From: Pseudomonas bubulae
Lineage (GTDB): Bacteria; Pseudomonadota; Gammaproteobacteria; Pseudomonadales; Pseudomonadaceae
DNA: 64,000 nucleotides
Assembly (NCBI RefSeq): GCF_900618535.1
Contig: NZ_UYJA01000004.1
Coordinates: forward strand, 248,001-312,000
Direction of reading: 5' to 3'
Positions 16,716-25,916 of this stretch are shown here, in pieces. The position numbers and the translations under genes are program-made. Each line of letters starts with the position of its first letter. The stretch's first letter is position 1. A model generated the notes under the pieces. The model searched no databases and was not told the DNA's origin. It worked only from the letters and a program-made list of their open reading frames with translations.

Positions 16716-19700
16716 TTACGCATGTTCTGGCGGCGGGTTCTTGTTCTCCTTGATCTTGTACGAAGCCACATACAGCGCTGGCAAAAACAACAGCGTGAGC
16801 AAGGTGGCCGATAGAATGCCGCCGATCATGGCGTAGGCCATCGGCCCCCAGAACACGTCCCGGGCAATCGGAATCATGCCCAGGCTGGCCGCTGCCGCGG
16901 TCAGCAGAATTGGCCGACGACGATGCTGGGTGGCTTGCATCACCGCGTGCCACGGATCGAAGCCGTCGCGTTCGTACTGGTCGATCTGGGTCACCAGGAT
17001 CACCGAGTTACGCACGATGATGCCCACCAGCGCCAGAATCCCCAGGATCGCCACAAAGCCCATCGGCGTGCCGGTGGGCACCAGCGCCAGCACCACACCG
17101 ATCAGCCCCAGCGGCGCGACACTCACCACCAGGAACATCTTGTGCACGCTTTGCAGCTGGATCATCAGGAAGGTTGCCATCAAGAACAGCATCAACGGCA
17201 CGACTTTGGCGATCGGGCCCTGGGCCTTGGCGCTTTGTTCTACCGTGCCGCCGGTTTGCACGTTGTAGCCTTCAGGCAGGTTGGCGGCAAACTTGTCGAC
17301 TTCGGGCTTGAGCACCTTGACCAGATCGGTCGGTTGCATCGAGCCGCGCACCGAGGCCTTGAGGGTCAGGGTGGGGATCCGGTCACGGCTCCAGATCAGC
17401 GGCTGCTCCAGCTCGTAGCGCACCGTGGCAAAGGCCAATAGCGGGATCGAGGTGCCGCTGGGGGTGGTGATCTGCAGGTTGAGCAGGGTTTCCGGGGTAC
17501 CGCGCTCGTTGCTGTTGGCCCGCCCGACGATATTGATCAGGTAAATGTTGTCCTTGACCTGGCTGACGGCGGCACCGCTGACGATGCTGTTCATCACATG
17601 GGCCACGTCTTCGGATGACAGCCCGAACTGGCGGGCCTTGTCCTGGGCAATGTCGATACGCAGCACCTTGCCGGGCTCGTTCCAGTTGAAGATGGTTTCA
17701 CCGACATTGGGGTTGGCGTCGAGCACCGAGGCCAGGTCGATCGAGTACTTGCGCACCAGGTCGATATTCGGCCCGCTGACCCGATATTGCAGCGGCTGGC
17801 CCACCGGCGGCCCCAGTTCCAGGGTGTGCACGAAGCTGCCCACCCCCACAAAGTCCTCGCGCAAGCGTTTGTTGAGCCGTTCGATCAGGGCATCACGGCT
17901 TTCCAGGCCTTTGCTGACAATCACCAACTGGGCATAGAAAGGGTTTTGCAGTTGCTGATCGAGCGGCAGGTAGAAACGGATCGCGCCTTCACCGATGTAC
18001 GAGCTCCAGCGCACGATATCGTCATCGCCCTTGAGCGACTCTTCAAAACGCTGGGTGACCTTGAGCGTCTCCTGGATCGAGGCGTTTTGCGGCAGGTTCA
18101 GGTCCACCAGAATCTCGGGGCGGTCAGAGGCCGGGAAAAACTGGTTCTGCACCAGGCCCATGCCGAACACCGCCAGTACAAACATCAGCACTGTCGCGCC
18201 AATGGTCGTCCAGCGATAACGCATGCACCACAGCAGCGCGGTGTCGAAGGCCTGGGCCAGGCGCCCGGGTTTCTCGGGCTTGGGTTTGACCTTGGCGCTG
18301 AGGATATGCACGCCCAGCACCGGCGCGAACAGCACGGCCACCACCCACGACACCAGCATTGCCACGGCAATCACCGCGAACAGGGTGAAGGTGTACTCCC
18401 CCGCCGAGCTGTTGTTAAGGCCGATGGGCACAAAGCCTGCCACGGTCACCAGTGTCCCGGTGAGCATCGGGAACGCCGTGGAATGATAGGCAAAGGTCGC
18501 CGCCTGCTCCTTGGTTTCCCCAAGTTCCAGCCGGGTGATCATCATCTCCACCGTGATCATCGCATCGTCCACCAGCAGGCCCAGGGCGATGATCAGCGCA
18601 CCCAGCGACACGCGCTGCATGGCGATGCCGGTAAATTCCATAAACACGAACACCAGCGCCAGCACCAACGGGATCGAGATCGCCACCACCAGACCGGCGC
18701 GCAGGCCCAGGCTGATGAAACTCACCGCCAGTACAATCACCACCGCCTCAAACAGGGCGCTGGTGAAGCCGCTGACAGCCTCCTCGACCACTTGCGCCTG
18801 ATCGGACACCATATGCACGCCAACACCTACCGGTAACTGCGCGGTCAGGTCGTCGATGCGCTGCTGTAGTTGCTTGCCGAACTCCTGAATGTTGCCACCA
18901 TCAATCATGGCGATTGCCAGACCAATGGCCGGCTTGCCGTTGTAATGGAACATGGGGGCCGCGGGGTCGACATAGCCACGGGTGATTTCGGCAATGTCGG
19001 CCAGGCGGTAAAAACGGTCGTTGACCCGCAGATTCACGGCGGCCAGATCCTCAACGCTGTGGAACTGCCCCGAGGTGCGTACCGACATGCGCTCCGGCCC
19101 GGCCTCGATTACCCCGGCGGGAGTGACGGCGTTCTGCTCTTGCAGGCTTTCCAGAATGTGCTGTTGGTCGAGGCCCAAAGCTGCCAGTTTGCGAGTCGAG
19201 AAATCCAGGTAGAAAGTTTCGTCCTGTTCACCGATGGTCATCACCTTGCCGCGATTGGGTACATCGCGAATGCCGGTGCGCACTTGCTCTACATAGTCGC
19301 GCAGCTGACGCATGGTGAAGCCGTCGCCGGTGAAGGCGAAAATGGTGCCATAGACATCACCGAACTCATCGTCGAACCCCGGGCCTTGAATGCCCTGGGG
19401 AAAGTCGCCGCGAATGTCGCCGATCTTTTTGCGCACCTCATACCAGATATGCGGGATGGCATCGGCTTTGGTGGTGTCCTTGAGGAACACAAACACCGTC
19501 GACTCACCGGGCCGGGTGTAACTTTGCACGTAGTCGAGAGAATCCAGCTCCTCAAGCTTTTTCTCGATGCGATCGGTGATTTGCAGGCGGGTTTCGTCGA
19601 CCGTAGCACCGGGCCATTTGGACTGGATGACCATGGTTTTGATGGCGAAGGACGGGTCTTCAGCGCGCCCCAGATTGATGTATGAAAAAATCCCGGCGAC

Positions 19701-19778
19701 CACCGCGACAAACATCAAATACCACACAAATGACTGATGCTTCAGGGCCCACTCGGACAGGTTGAACTTCCCATTCAT
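16716..19778 (-). CDS. triC: RND efflux permease, TriC-like
   Basis: The 1020-residue RND pump has the usual two repeats of six spans with large periplasmic loops. The first repeat includes ALGLLVDDAMITVEMM with the paired Asp of the proton relay near residue 403. The N-terminus (MNGKFNLSEWALKHQSFVWYLMFVAVVAGIFSYINLGRAEDP) and the two adaptor genes upstream match TriABC of Pseudomonas, where TriC works with two adaptor proteins to export triclosan. The substrate here is not shown by sequence. The start overlaps triB by four bases. No outer-membrane factor gene is present, as in P. aeruginosa where OpmH is encoded elsewhere. Confidence 0.88.
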   Translation of the reverse strand: MNGKFNLSEWALKHQSFVWYLMFVAVVAGIFSYINLGRAEDPSFAIKTMVIQSKWPGATVDETRLQITDRIEKKLEELDSLDYVQSYTRPGESTVFVFLKDTTKADAIPHIWYEVRKKIGDIRGDFPQGIQGPGFDDEFGDVYGTIFAFTGDGFTMRQLRDYVEQVRTGIRDVPNRGKVMTIGEQDETFYLDFSTRKLAALGLDQQHILESLQEQNAVTPAGVIEAGPERMSVRTSGQFHSVEDLAAVNLRVNDRFYRLADIAEITRGYVDPAAPMFHYNGKPAIGLAIAMIDGGNIQEFGKQLQQRIDDLTAQLPVGVGVHMVSDQAQVVEEAVSGFTSALFEAVVIVLAVSFISLGLRAGLVVAISIPLVLALVFVFMEFTGIAMQRVSLGALIIALGLLVDDAMITVEMMITRLELGETKEQAATFAYHSTAFPMLTGTLVTVAGFVPIGLNNSSAGEYTFTLFAVIAVAMLVSWVVAVLFAPVLGVHILSAKVKPKPEKPGRLAQAFDTALLWCMRYRWTTIGATVLMFVLAVFGMGLVQNQFFPASDRPEILVDLNLPQNASIQETLKVTQRFEESLKGDDDIVRWSSYIGEGAIRFYLPLDQQLQNPFYAQLVIVSKGLESRDALIERLNKRLREDFVGVGSFVHTLELGPPVGQPLQYRVSGPNIDLVRKYSIDLASVLDANPNVGETIFNWNEPGKVLRIDIAQDKARQFGLSSEDVAHVMNSIVSGAAVSQVKDNIYLINIVGRANSNERGTPETLLNLQITTPSGTSIPLLAFATVRYELEQPLIWSRDRIPTLTLKASVRGSMQPTDLVKVLKPEVDKFAANLPEGYNVQTGGTVEQSAKAQGPIAKVVPLMLFLMATFLMIQLQSVHKMFLVVSVAPLGLIGVVLALVPTGTPMGFVAILGILALVGIIVRNSVILVTQIDQYERDGFDPWHAVMQATQHRRRPILLTAAAASLGMIPIARDVFWGPMAYAMIGGILSATLLTLLFLPALYVASYKIKENKNPPPEHA

Positions 19779-20842
19779 TGCGAGCTTTCCTTATCGAGTC
19801 TGACTTTCTGCCCGGGGGTGAGGCTGTACACACCTGCACTGACCACCCTGTCGCCGGTTTTGATACCACCCGACAACAGCACGTTGCGGGCGTCGCGACG
19901 CAGTACGCTGACGTCACGCGGGCTGACGGTTTGAGTGGCGCTGTCAATGATCCATACGCGGCTGTGGCCGTCGACTTCCTGCAGGGCAGTGAGCGGCAGC
20001 TGGAAGTGCTCGGCCGTCGGGCTGCTGACGGTCACGCTCACCGAGCTGCCAAGACGGAATGCCGCCGGCGTCTGGTCCAGTGTCAGGCGGGTGCGCCGGG
20101 TGCGGGTGGCGCTGTCGGCTTGCGGGGCGATTTCGCGGACATGGGCGCGGGTGTTGATAGTCGGGTCGAGCTGGCCGGCGACGAGGAATTCGATACCTTT
20201 GGGCAGTGCTTCGGCCAACGGACCCGGGAGGTCGATGACCGCCTCCTTGATTTCAGGGCGGGCCAGTGTGACCACTTCCTGGCCAATGCTCACCACTTGC
20301 CCGGCCTCGGCATGCCATTGGGTAATCACGGCATCATGGTCGGCGCGCAGGTTGCAGTAGCTGAGCTGGTCCTGAGCCTGATTGACCGCAGCCTGCGCCT
20401 GCTGCATCGAAGCCTGTGTGGTCTTGAGGTCGGCTTGCGCGGTGTCCAGTTGGGCCTGGGCGCCCACACCACGGTCGAACAGCTCTTGCTGACGACGGGC
20501 ATTGGCCCTGGCGTTGATCAATTGTGCCTGTACCTTGGCCAGATCACCCTGGGCCGCACGCAGCTGGTTTTGCTGATCGGTGGGGTCGAGGTTGGCCAGA
20601 ATGTCACCCTGTTTCACCACCGCACCCACATCGTAATAACGGCGCACGATGCGCCCCGGAACACGAAAGCCCAGGGTGCTTTCATAACGAGCTTCGATAC
20701 TCCCAGCAAAGCGGCCCAGATCCTGAACCAGCTCGGGCCGGGCAATCACATACAGCGCCGGGCGAACGGGTTCCGGCGGCTGTTTCTCCGAGCAGCCCAT
20801 CAGCATTGCAGCAGCCAGCGGCATCATCCATAAACGCCTCAT
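19775..20842 (-). CDS. triB: RND efflux periplasmic adaptor lipoprotein, TriB-like
   Basis: The 355-residue membrane fusion protein has a lipoprotein signal (MRRLWMMPLAAAMLMGC). The lipoyl half-motifs (VGAVVKQGDILANLDP; ADHDAVITQWHAEAGQVVSIGQ) flank a coiled-coil hairpin (about residues 90-170), and a beta-barrel and C-terminal domain follow. It is the second of two adaptors in the operon, overlapping the first by four bases at its start and triC by four bases at its end. Two different adaptors in one operon are the mark of TriABC-type pumps. Confidence 0.87.
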   Translation of the reverse strand: MRRLWMMPLAAAMLMGCSEKQPPEPVRPALYVIARPELVQDLGRFAGSIEARYESTLGFRVPGRIVRRYYDVGAVVKQGDILANLDPTDQQNQLRAAQGDLAKVQAQLINARANARRQQELFDRGVGAQAQLDTAQADLKTTQASMQQAQAAVNQAQDQLSYCNLRADHDAVITQWHAEAGQVVSIGQEVVTLARPEIKEAVIDLPGPLAEALPKGIEFLVAGQLDPTINTRAHVREIAPQADSATRTRRTRLTLDQTPAAFRLGSSVSVTVSSPTAEHFQLPLTALQEVDGHSRVWIIDSATQTVSPRDVSVLRRDARNVLLSGGIKTGDRVVSAGVYSLTPGQKVRLDKESSQ

Positions 20843-21930
20843 AGCTGCACCCCTTCGGCCGGTGCGGGGACGATTTCAACTTTCATGCCCGGGTGTAACA
20901 ACTGCCCCCCTGCAACCACGACTTTTTCTCCATCCTTGAGGCCTTCGCTGACAATCACGCTGCCGGTCAGGTAGCGCCCGACCTTGACCCGTTGCAGGCG
21001 TACATTGCTTTGCTCGTCGGCGATCCATACGGCGGGCTCGCTGATGTCCTTGGTCAGGGCCGACCATGGCAGTTCAATGCTGGCGCTGGGCGGCGGGGTC
21101 AGGTTGACACTGACAATCGAGCCCAGGTCCATGCCCTTGGGCAAGGCGTCGAGCTGCACCTTGATCTGCAACGTACCGCTTTGTGCCGCAACCGTGGGAG
21201 TGATTTCACGGATCTGGCCGTTGACCTTGATTGTCGGATCGCTCAGCAGCGTGACCTGTACCGTGGGGTCTTTGGGCGGTTCGATAAACAGCGATTCATA
21301 CACGTTGAACACGGCATCCCGTGCGCCATCGCGGGCCAGGGTAAAAATCGGCATGGTGGCTTGTACCACCTGCCCGACTTCGGCCTGGCGCGCGGTGATG
21401 ATGCCCGGTGCCTCGGCCTCCAGGTTGCTGTAACTCAGTTGTTCGCGGGCGTTGGCCAATTGCGCCTGGGCCGCTGCCAGGGCACTTTTGGCGCTCAGTT
21501 GGGCGGCATTGGCAGCATCGTATTCGCTTTGGCTGGTGTAGCCCTTTGGCAGCAGCTTTTGCTGACGCACAAACGCTGCGCGGGTTTGCACCACTTGCGC
21601 CTGTTGCGCGTTAACGCTGGCCTGGGTGGTCTCGACCTGGATCTTCAGGTCTTTGGGGTCGAGACGGGCCAGCACCTGATGGGCCTGGATATGGTCACCT
21701 ACATCCACCTTGCGCTCGATAATCTTGCCACCCACCCGGAATGACAGCTGGGTTTCGACCCGGGCCTGAATATCACCGCTGAGCTGGATCGGTGGGGCGA
21801 ACTCACGGGTACTCACCTGTTGCACATACACCCGGGGGGACAGAGGCTCTTTGGGGCCCTCCTTGCCGCACGCGGTGAGAAGCGCCAACAGGCTCAAGCC
21901 CAAAATGCCCGTGTTCAGTGGACCAGCCAT
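20839..21930 (-). CDS. triA: RND efflux periplasmic adaptor lipoprotein, TriA-like
   Basis: The 363-residue membrane fusion protein has a lipoprotein signal (MAGPLNTGILGLSLLALLTAC), lipoyl motifs (VGDHIQAHQVLARLDP; EAPGIITARQAEVGQVVQATMP) and an alpha-hairpin between them (QTRAAFVRQQKLLPKGYTSQSEYDAANAAQ). It is first in the operon; the 117 bases between it and the divergent ATPase gene hold the promoter. No local regulator gene is adjacent. Confidence 0.87.
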   Translation of the reverse strand: MAGPLNTGILGLSLLALLTACGKEGPKEPLSPRVYVQQVSTREFAPPIQLSGDIQARVETQLSFRVGGKIIERKVDVGDHIQAHQVLARLDPKDLKIQVETTQASVNAQQAQVVQTRAAFVRQQKLLPKGYTSQSEYDAANAAQLSAKSALAAAQAQLANAREQLSYSNLEAEAPGIITARQAEVGQVVQATMPIFTLARDGARDAVFNVYESLFIEPPKDPTVQVTLLSDPTIKVNGQIREITPTVAAQSGTLQIKVQLDALPKGMDLGSIVSVNLTPPPSASIELPWSALTKDISEPAVWIADEQSNVRLQRVKVGRYLTGSVIVSEGLKDGEKVVVAGGQLLHPGMKVEIVPAPAEGVQL

Positions 21931-22047
21931 GCAAGCTCCTTTGCGTGATGCCGTTTAACATGCGGATACGGTTGATAGCGTAGAACAGTGTTCAGCGTCT
22001 GTGGGACTCTATTACCGCCTATCAGTTTCACGAAATGAGGTCACCCC

Positions 22048-23211
22048 ATGCTCACCACCCTGGCCGTGGCCAACTACCGTTCCATCAATCAGTTGGTGGT
22101 GCCCCTGGCCCGGCTGAATCTGATCACCGGCCCCAATGGCAGTGGCAAATCCAACCTTTATCGCGCCCTGCGCTTGTTGGCCGAAACCGCCCAGGGGGGT
22201 GTGGTCAATGCCCTGGCCCGTGAAGGCGGCCTGAGCTCGACGTTCTGGGCCGGGCCTGAGGTGATCTCCCGCCGCATGAAGCTGGGCGAGGTTGATGTCA
22301 ACGCCAGCGTGCGCCAGGAAGCCAAGCGCCTGCGCCTTGGTTTTGCCGGAGAAGACTTCAGCTACGCCATCGCCCTGGGCTTGCCGATACCCGGACGCAC
22401 GCAGTTCAACCTCGACCCGCAGATCAAGCATGAGAGCCTCTGGGCAGGGCCTTTTTACCGCCCGGCCAGCGAGCTGGTTGAACGTAAAGGCCCCATGATC
22501 CGCGCCCGTGACGGCCGCAACTGGCAGGTGTTGGCACAGCACACGCCGCTTTTCGACAGCCTGTTCGATCAGGTCGGCAGCTTGCAGGCATCCCCTGAAG
22601 TGTTGCAGTTGCGCGAGTCCATCCGTGGCTGGCGTTTTTACGATCACTTTCGCACTGACCCCGACGCGCCTGTGCGCCAACCACAACTGGGCACGCGCAC
22701 GCCGGTGCTGCATCATGATGGCCGTGATCTGGCCGCTGCGTTGCAAACAATCCTTGAGGTCGGCAACCCTGAAGCCTTGCATGCCGCGATCAGCGATGCA
22801 TTCCCTGGCGCACGGCTGGAAATCGAATGTGTGCCCGGCGGGCATTTTTATATCGAGTTTTATCAAGAGGGGCTGCTGCGCCCGTTGTCTGCCGCCGAGC
22901 TCTCGGACGGTACCTTGCGCTATCTGCTGCTGGTTGCGGCTTTGCTGACCCCGCGTCCGCCGAGCATGATGGTGCTCAACGAACCGGAAACCAGCCTGCA
23001 CCCCGACTTGTTGCCCGCGCTGGCGCGGCTGATCATCAGTGCTTCGCAGCACTCGCAGGTGTGGGTGGTATCCCATGCCCGGCGTCTGATCGCCGCCCTG
23101 CAACAAGACCCTGAGTGCAACTGCATCGTGCTGGAAAAAAACCTTGGCCAGACAGAAGTGGTCGGCCAACGCATGCTGGACCAGCCCGCCTGGTATTGGC
23201 CCGACAAATAA
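22048..23211 (+). CDS. Orphan AAA/RecF-like ATPase (COG4637-type)
   Basis: The 387-residue ABC/SMC-like ATPase has Walker A GPNGSGKSN at residues 29-37. Near the C-terminus comes a signature-like LSDGTLRYLLL followed by Walker B MMVLNEPETSLHPDLLPAL. The Walker B aspartate position reads Asn (LNEPE), with the catalytic Glu kept. Proteins of this kind are often paired with a nuclease (OLD or Gabija-like), but here no partner gene adjoins: upstream is the divergent tri operon and downstream a terminator. The function is unknown; DNA repair is a guess. Confidence 0.75.
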   Translation: MLTTLAVANYRSINQLVVPLARLNLITGPNGSGKSNLYRALRLLAETAQGGVVNALAREGGLSSTFWAGPEVISRRMKLGEVDVNASVRQEAKRLRLGFAGEDFSYAIALGLPIPGRTQFNLDPQIKHESLWAGPFYRPASELVERKGPMIRARDGRNWQVLAQHTPLFDSLFDQVGSLQASPEVLQLRESIRGWRFYDHFRTDPDAPVRQPQLGTRTPVLHHDGRDLAAALQTILEVGNPEALHAAISDAFPGARLEIECVPGGHFYIEFYQEGLLRPLSAAELSDGTLRYLLLVAALLTPRPPSMMVLNEPETSLHPDLLPALARLIISASQHSQVWVVSHARRLIAALQQDPECNCIVLEKNLGQTEVVGQRMLDQPAWYWPDK

Positions 23212-23244
23212 AAACGCCGACGCTATAAAAGCCGTCGGCGTTTT
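23211..23244. terminator. Bidirectional rho-independent terminator
   Basis: A perfect 12-base stem (AAAACGCCGACG with CGTCGGCGTTTT) around a ten-base loop lies between the convergent ATPase and MetQ-like genes. The A and T runs at both ends allow it to act in both directions. Confidence 0.9.
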
Positions 23245-23262
23245 CAGTAGCCTGGCGTGTAA

Positions 23263-24045
23263 TCAGAACGCTGGCAGTACCGCACCTTTGTATTTTTCAG
23301 CAATAAAGGCTTTTACTTCAGGGCTGGTCAGGGCCTTGGCCAGCTTCTGGATTGCGACGCTGTCCTTGTTGTCAGGGCGGGCAACCAGGAAGTTCACGTA
23401 TGGCGAATCAGCACCTTCGATGATCAGCGCGTCAGTGGCCGGGTTCAGGCCTGCTTCCAGCGCGTAGTTGGTGTTGATCATGTCCAGGTCAACCTGGTCC
23501 AGCACCCGTGGCAGCAGTGCGGACTCAAGTTCCTTGAACTTGAAGTTGTGCGGGTTCTTGGCGATGTCCTTCGGGGTCGACACAGCGTTGGTCGGGTCTT
23601 TGAGTTCGATCAGACCGGCCTTTTGCAGCAGAATCAGGGCACGGCCGCTGTTGCTGCCTTCGTTAGGGATAGCGATGGTTGCGCCGTCTTTAAGCTCGGA
23701 CAGGTTTTTGACTTTCTTCGAGTAGCCACCGAAGGGTTCAACGTGAACACCGATCACGGTGGTCAGGTTGGTGCCTTTGCCTTTATTGAAGCTTTCCAGG
23801 TATGGAAGGGTCTGGAAGTAGTTGGCGTCCAGGTGTTTTTCGGCCACTTGCACGTTAGGTTGCACGTAGTCGGTGAACACTTTGATTTCCAGATCCACGC
23901 CTTCTTTGGCGAGGGTTGGTTTGATCAGCTCAAGGATTTCGGCGTGAGGCACCGGCGTAGCGGCAACCACCAGTTTTTCGCCAGCCTGTGCCAGGCCTGC
24001 AGTCAAAGCAGCCGCCAATGCGGTAAACAACAGAACCTTTTTCAT
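23263..24045 (-). CDS. MetQ/NlpA-family substrate-binding protein
   Basis: The 260-residue periplasmic binding protein has a signal peptide (MKKVLLFTALAAALTAGLAQA) and the family core KLVVAATPVPHAEILE...DYVQPNVQVAEKHLDANYFQ...YLESFN. Most MetQ proteins are lipoproteins; this one has no cysteine at the cleavage site and should be soluble. No matching ATPase or permease gene (metN, metI) lies nearby, so it is either an orphan or uses a transporter encoded elsewhere. The ligand could be methionine or another sulfur compound. Confidence 0.88.
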   Translation of the reverse strand: MKKVLLFTALAAALTAGLAQAGEKLVVAATPVPHAEILELIKPTLAKEGVDLEIKVFTDYVQPNVQVAEKHLDANYFQTLPYLESFNKGKGTNLTTVIGVHVEPFGGYSKKVKNLSELKDGATIAIPNEGSNSGRALILLQKAGLIELKDPTNAVSTPKDIAKNPHNFKFKELESALLPRVLDQVDLDMINTNYALEAGLNPATDALIIEGADSPYVNFLVARPDNKDSVAIQKLAKALTSPEVKAFIAEKYKGAVLPAF

Positions 24046-24179
24046 GCGATACCCTTATGTGTGTGACCGTTCGTATGACGGTTTTCCTGGAAGACGAAGC
24101 GGACAATACCGAGTTTCTTTATTCCAGAACAATAATATTTATTCAGCTTCTTATGCCATTTTGTTCACTTGAGTTTTTT

Positions 24180-24263
24180 TGGGAGCGGGCTTGCCCGCGA
24201 TAGGAACGCCGTGGTGTGACAGATACACCGCGTCGCTGCCATCGCGGGCAAGCCCGCTCCCAC
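24180..24263. repeat. REP palindrome pair
   Basis: TGGGAGCGGGCTTGCCCGCG faces its inverted copy between the sigma-54 activator-like gene and the MetQ-like gene, which are read in the same direction. Both arms have GCCCGCG rather than GCTCGCG. Confidence 0.9.
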
Positions 24264-24267
24264 AGGG

Positions 24268-25164
24268 TCAAGGCAACAACTGCCTGATCGCCGCCAACTC
24301 CTGTGCCGTGGCGCCTTTTATAAACAGCTCGATCTGGCTCAGAGCGTCAGGCAGGTTCAAGTGCTCGGGCTGGATCTCCTCGCCGGTGCTCACCAGTAAT
24401 GCAAAATGAATCACGTTTTCCAGCTCACGGGTATTGCCCGGCCAGCTGTGGCGCTCAAGTACCCGCTGGGCTCTGTCGCTGATAAACGGCACGGGCAGGT
24501 TCAGGCGCTGGCTGTAAATGCCCAGGAAATATTCGGCCAGCGAAAGGATGTCCCCCGGCCGCTCGCGCAACGCGGGCAAGTCCAGCCGCCCTTCGCTGAG
24601 GTAGTGATACAGCCGCTCGTGGAATTTTCCGGCAGCCACCGCCTGCGCCAGATCGATACTGGTGGCCGCCACCAGGCGCACGTCCACCGGGCTCGGTTGA
24701 TGGGCGCCCACACGGGTGACTTCGTGGGTTTCCAGGGCCGCCAGCAGCTTGGTCTGGATTGCCCACGGCAAGTCGCCGATTTCGTCCAGATAAAGAGTCC
24801 CGCCATTGGCCGAACCAAACCACCCGGCGCGGCTGCTGGCCGAACTGCTGTGTGTTCCGGCGGCATAGCCAAACAGCTCGGCGTCAGCGTAAGTGGGGCT
24901 GATGGCACCGCAATTGACTGACACAAACAGGCCGGTGCGGTCACTGGCGCGGTGGATATGTCGAGCGAGCAGCTCTTTGCCGCTGCCGGTTTCACCACGA
25001 ATCAGCACGGGCAAGGCGCGCGGCGCGAGCAGCTCCAGATCGTTGCGTAATTGGCGCGAGCGGGGGTCGACAAACACCAGCGCTTTGGCGCGAATGCTCA
25101 GCGGGCTTTTTTCCGCGTCAGGAAAGGTCAGCAGCGGCTGACCGAAGGTTTCATGCAGGCTCAT
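24268..25164 (-). CDS. Sigma-54 activator-like AAA+ protein without GAFTGA loop
   Basis: The 298-residue protein carries the sigma-54 interaction AAA+ domain: Walker A GETGSGKE at 57-64, Walker B GGTLYLDEIGDLP from 121, and the SWPGNTRELENVIHFAL region. The loop where activators carry GAFTGA reads GTHSSS (103-108). That loop normally touches sigma-54. The protein also ends right after the AAA+ domain, with no Fis-type DNA-binding helix. It resembles the SfnR group linked to sulfur starvation, and a MetQ-like gene lies next to it. It may act differently from a normal activator, or be decayed. Start MSLHETFGQP at 25164. Confidence 0.8.
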   Translation of the reverse strand: MSLHETFGQPLLTFPDAEKSPLSIRAKALVFVDPRSRQLRNDLELLAPRALPVLIRGETGSGKELLARHIHRASDRTGLFVSVNCGAISPTYADAELFGYAAGTHSSSASSRAGWFGSANGGTLYLDEIGDLPWAIQTKLLAALETHEVTRVGAHQPSPVDVRLVAATSIDLAQAVAAGKFHERLYHYLSEGRLDLPALRERPGDILSLAEYFLGIYSQRLNLPVPFISDRAQRVLERHSWPGNTRELENVIHFALLVSTGEEIQPEHLNLPDALSQIELFIKGATAQELAAIRQLLP

Positions 25165-25213
25165 GGCAGGCTCCCGCCCGCCGCCGGAGGGTGGGCGCGG
25201 GCGTTACAGGAAT

Positions 25214-25795
25214 TCACGCGCGACGCAGGGCGCCGTGCTCGATACGGGTTTGCAGGCGGTATAAAAAGGCGAAGCCTTGCTCCCAGCGCTGGTGTCCGGA
25301 TTTAACGTTGATATGCCCGGCGCCGCTGATGATGCCGATCTCGGCGCCCCATTGACGGGCAAATTCCATAGCCCGTGGCGCGCTGACAGCACCATCGTTA
25401 TCCGAGCTGACGATGTGGCTTGGAAAAGGCAACGACCGGGTCGGGATCGGGGCAAAGTTGCGCAAGGCCGGCGCACAGGCCGGGCGCTCGACGTCTGCCG
25501 GGGCCACCAGCAACGCGCCGCGCACTTGGTTTAACAGGCTTTCTGGCGCACGCTCGGCCCAATGGGCTACGGTAATGCAACCCAGGCTGTGGGCGATCAG
25601 GATCACGGGGGTGCTGTCGGCAGCAATGGCTTCGGCCAGGGCGGCGATCCAGTCTTCGCGGCGGGGCGTCAGCCAGTCGGCCTGCTCCACCCGAGCACTG
25701 TTCGGCAAGCTGTTTTGCCAGTGGGTTTGCCAATGATCGTCGGACGAACCTTGCCAGCCCGGCACTATCAAATAGCGAATCGAATCGTTGCCCAT
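25214..25795 (-). CDS. RBBP9/YdeN-family alpha/beta hydrolase
   Basis: The 193-residue serine hydrolase begins with the family pattern YLIVPGWQGSSDDHWQTHW, has the nucleophile elbow AHSLGC (about residues 68-73), and ends with SGAGHINVKSGHQRWEQG, where Asp/His of the triad are expected. The substrate is unknown. It precedes the sigma-54 activator-like gene in the same direction with a 49-base gap and may share its transcript. Confidence 0.87.
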   Translation of the reverse strand: MGNDSIRYLIVPGWQGSSDDHWQTHWQNSLPNSARVEQADWLTPRREDWIAALAEAIAADSTPVILIAHSLGCITVAHWAERAPESLLNQVRGALLVAPADVERPACAPALRNFAPIPTRSLPFPSHIVSSDNDGAVSAPRAMEFARQWGAEIGIISGAGHINVKSGHQRWEQGFAFLYRLQTRIEHGALRRA

Positions 25796-25916
25796 GGGTG
25801 TGCGCCTCCAGCGGTATGTGTGTTACCGAGTCAGTATAGGGACGGTTTTTAGATTCGCTAAGGAATAAGAAGCTATTTGTTTATAACTAAAAATAAAAAC
25901 TTGAGGGTTCTGCACC

